64,000 bases of DNA from Flavobacterium rhamnosiphilum (GTDB lineage: Bacteria > Bacteroidota > Bacteroidia > Flavobacteriales > Flavobacteriaceae): assembly GCF_004349195.1 (NCBI RefSeq), contig NZ_SMLG01000004.1, forward strand, positions 1-64,000, given 5' to 3'. Under the pieces are notes generated by a model. It had not been told where the DNA came from. It worked only from the letters and a program-made list of their open reading frames with translations, and did no database searches. Below are positions 63,091 to 64,000 of the stretch, piece after piece (the stretch's first letter is position 1; the number at the start of each line of letters is the position of its first letter). The position numbers were made by a program, and so were the translations under genes.

Positions 63091-63696
63091 CTATTTTCGA
63101 GGTAAAAAGAATCCTTTAATACAGTTCATATTTCGGATGCATATTTGTATGTGACTTTTCTTTTGTACACCTGCACCAGGAAATGCAGGTCCACCTTCTG
63201 TGAAAACACCTCTTGCTGAGTCAAACTCTTTTAAGAGAGTTGTATTATCTTGCTCTATTTCTTCTTTTATTTTTTGATGAAGATACTGAATTACTGCACA
63301 ATCTAATTCTCGTATTAATAGGTCTTTGTGTTCGTCTTCTTTTACATCTTTATTTTTTGGTAATTCTTTTTCGATGCTGGAAAAATCCTTTTGCATTAAT
63401 TCATAATATACCGAAAGCATTTTAATGAATTCGCTATCAATTAAATCAAGACAATAATCAAGTGTAAATACAACGCCAATTACAGAAGCTTTTTTAATTT
63501 GACCTTTTTTTTCTTTGTCTTTAGCCCATTGTAAGGCTCTATCATAGTTGTTTTCCCATACATAAAATCCGTGACCTAGCCAATCAAATGGTTTTTCACT
63601 AATTTTTACTTTTTTGGGTTTTGTAAGGAGTTGTTGCGCTACAGATTCATCGCAACCATGAAATCCGATTAAAAGATTAGATCTCGAACTATACAT
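63091..63696 (-). CDS. Putative ADP-ribosyltransferase-like toxin (DUF3990-like)
   Basis: 201 residues, cytoplasmic. The opening LLIGFHGCDESVAQQLL and DWLGHGFYVWENNYDRALQWA fit the His and Tyr positions of DUF3990/ART-like folds (FHG, then GxYVWE and a following alanine-tryptophan helix). The end SHIQICIRNMNCIKGFFLPR also looks conserved. Preceded with no gap by a 57-residue gene on the same strand, the arrangement of a toxin-antitoxin pair. Catalytic activity and target are unknown. Confidence is good for a real gene, moderate for the fold. Confidence 0.7.
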   Translation of the reverse strand: MYSSRSNLLIGFHGCDESVAQQLLTKPKKVKISEKPFDWLGHGFYVWENNYDRALQWAKDKEKKGQIKKASVIGVVFTLDYCLDLIDSEFIKMLSVYYELMQKDFSSIEKELPKNKDVKEDEHKDLLIRELDCAVIQYLHQKIKEEIEQDNTTLLKEFDSARGVFTEGGPAFPGAGVQKKSHIQICIRNMNCIKGFFLPRK

Positions 63697-63870
63697 TTAT
63701 TCAGCAATGGATAGTACACGTTCCAGATTTGGAAAAGATTTAGTCATTTTTCCTTCTTTAGTAACAATGCCAGCTGAACTCAAAGATTTAATAGCTGATT
63801 CTTTAGAGCTCTGTCTTTTTTCAAGTTTTTTCGCTAAAGCTATTAGCAATGCTGTCTGACTTTTATTCAT
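63697..63870 (-). CDS. 57-residue putative antitoxin or DNA-binding partner
   Basis: ATG at 63870 to TAA at 63697; the next gene's ATG begins at the following base, so the two are coupled. The protein is basic and helical (ALLIALAKKLEKRQSSKESAIKSL) with a C-terminal SAGIVTKEGKMTKSFPNLERVL that resembles the end of small winged-helix or antitoxin-like proteins encoded before ART-type toxins. A perfect -7 box, TATATTTG, lies upstream at 63899-63892. Because of its length it is easily missed by ORF callers. Confidence 0.7.
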   Translation of the reverse strand: MNKSQTALLIALAKKLEKRQSSKESAIKSLSSAGIVTKEGKMTKSFPNLERVLSIAE

Positions 63871-63891
63871 AATTCAAGGATAATTATTTTT

Positions 63892-63899
63892 CAAATATA
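63892..63899 (-). promoter_or_regulatory. -7 box of the putative toxin-antitoxin unit
   Basis: TATATTTG on the minus strand, an exact match to TAnnTTTG, 21 bp before the ATG at 63870. No TTTG at regular -33 spacing. The remaining bases to 64000 hold nothing else I can support. Confidence 0.55.
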
Positions 63900-64000
63900 C
63901 AAAATTATATCAATATTTCTTTAGTTCGGTATTTTTTAGCTTACATACAACTTGTTTATACCAACAATAGAATGGCTAGAATCCACCCAAAACCGTTAGA

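Overview
The window looks like a chromosomal segment of a Flavobacterium-type member of the Bacteroidota. The evidence is AT-rich DNA, exported proteins with the usual ...FAQ/...SAQ signal-peptide ends, a type IX secretion adhesin with a PorP/SprF partner, almost no Shine-Dalgarno sequences, and promoters resembling the Bacteroidota -7 box TAnnTTTG. I saw no rRNA, tRNA, CRISPR, prophage or intact insertion sequence.

Layout. (1) 1-5731: the 3' end of a giant HYR/Ig-like adhesin with a type B gliding-motility C-terminal domain, then PorP/SprF and a PorE-like OmpA protein, a secretion and anchoring trio. (2) 5832-15672: a heavy-metal efflux island. It holds a Zn/Cd-type P-type ATPase, a separately encoded periplasmic HMA protein, a CzcCBA-type RND pump interrupted by a four-helix-bundle gene, and small Cys-rich exported proteins at both ends. 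(3) 15929-43390: a fucosylated-glycan locus. An AraC regulator faces a long operon with FucP, a complete non-phosphorylative L-fucose route (mutarotase, dehydrogenase, lactonase, UxaA-type dehydratase, second dehydrogenase, FAH-type hydrolase), LutABC to burn the L-lactate released, and periplasmic exo-glycosidases (one GH95, five GH29, two GH20, one GH35). No SusC/SusD pair is present. (4) 43709-56901: a nitrous oxide reductase supercluster with a lipoprotein cytochrome c, clade II-type NosZ, a NosL fused to a membrane domain, NosDFY, a cupin-like protein, a truncated hemoglobin, a fasciclin lipoprotein, a Crp/Fnr regulator with a polytopic His-rich membrane protein, a YtkA-like lipoprotein and an OprC/NosA-like TonB receptor. 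(5) 57333-59824: nadA-nadB, bracketed by palindromic MITE-like elements. (6) 60236-64000: a 604-residue unrecognised Cys-rich protein, a GNAT gene bracketed by short direct repeats, and a two-gene unit that looks like a toxin-antitoxin system with an ADP-ribosyltransferase-like toxin. Its 57-residue first gene is easily missed.

How it fits together. The fucose module can plausibly take fucosylated oligosaccharides to two pyruvates per fucose within one regulon: an 85% identical 62-bp promoter block sits in front of both fucP and the distant GH29-GH20 operon. The nos module has its own candidate regulon. Three ATGA-N6-TCAT palindromes lie 33-34 bp from -7-like boxes, and one of them can serve two divergent promoters, including that of the Fnr-type regulator itself.

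Less expected features: a GGCAAT(T/A)-type simple repeat has entered the reading frames of four neighbouring metal-efflux genes; small exported Cys-rich proteins have start codons immediately behind -7 boxes (apparently leaderless mRNAs); and the NosL fusion carries an internal lipobox.
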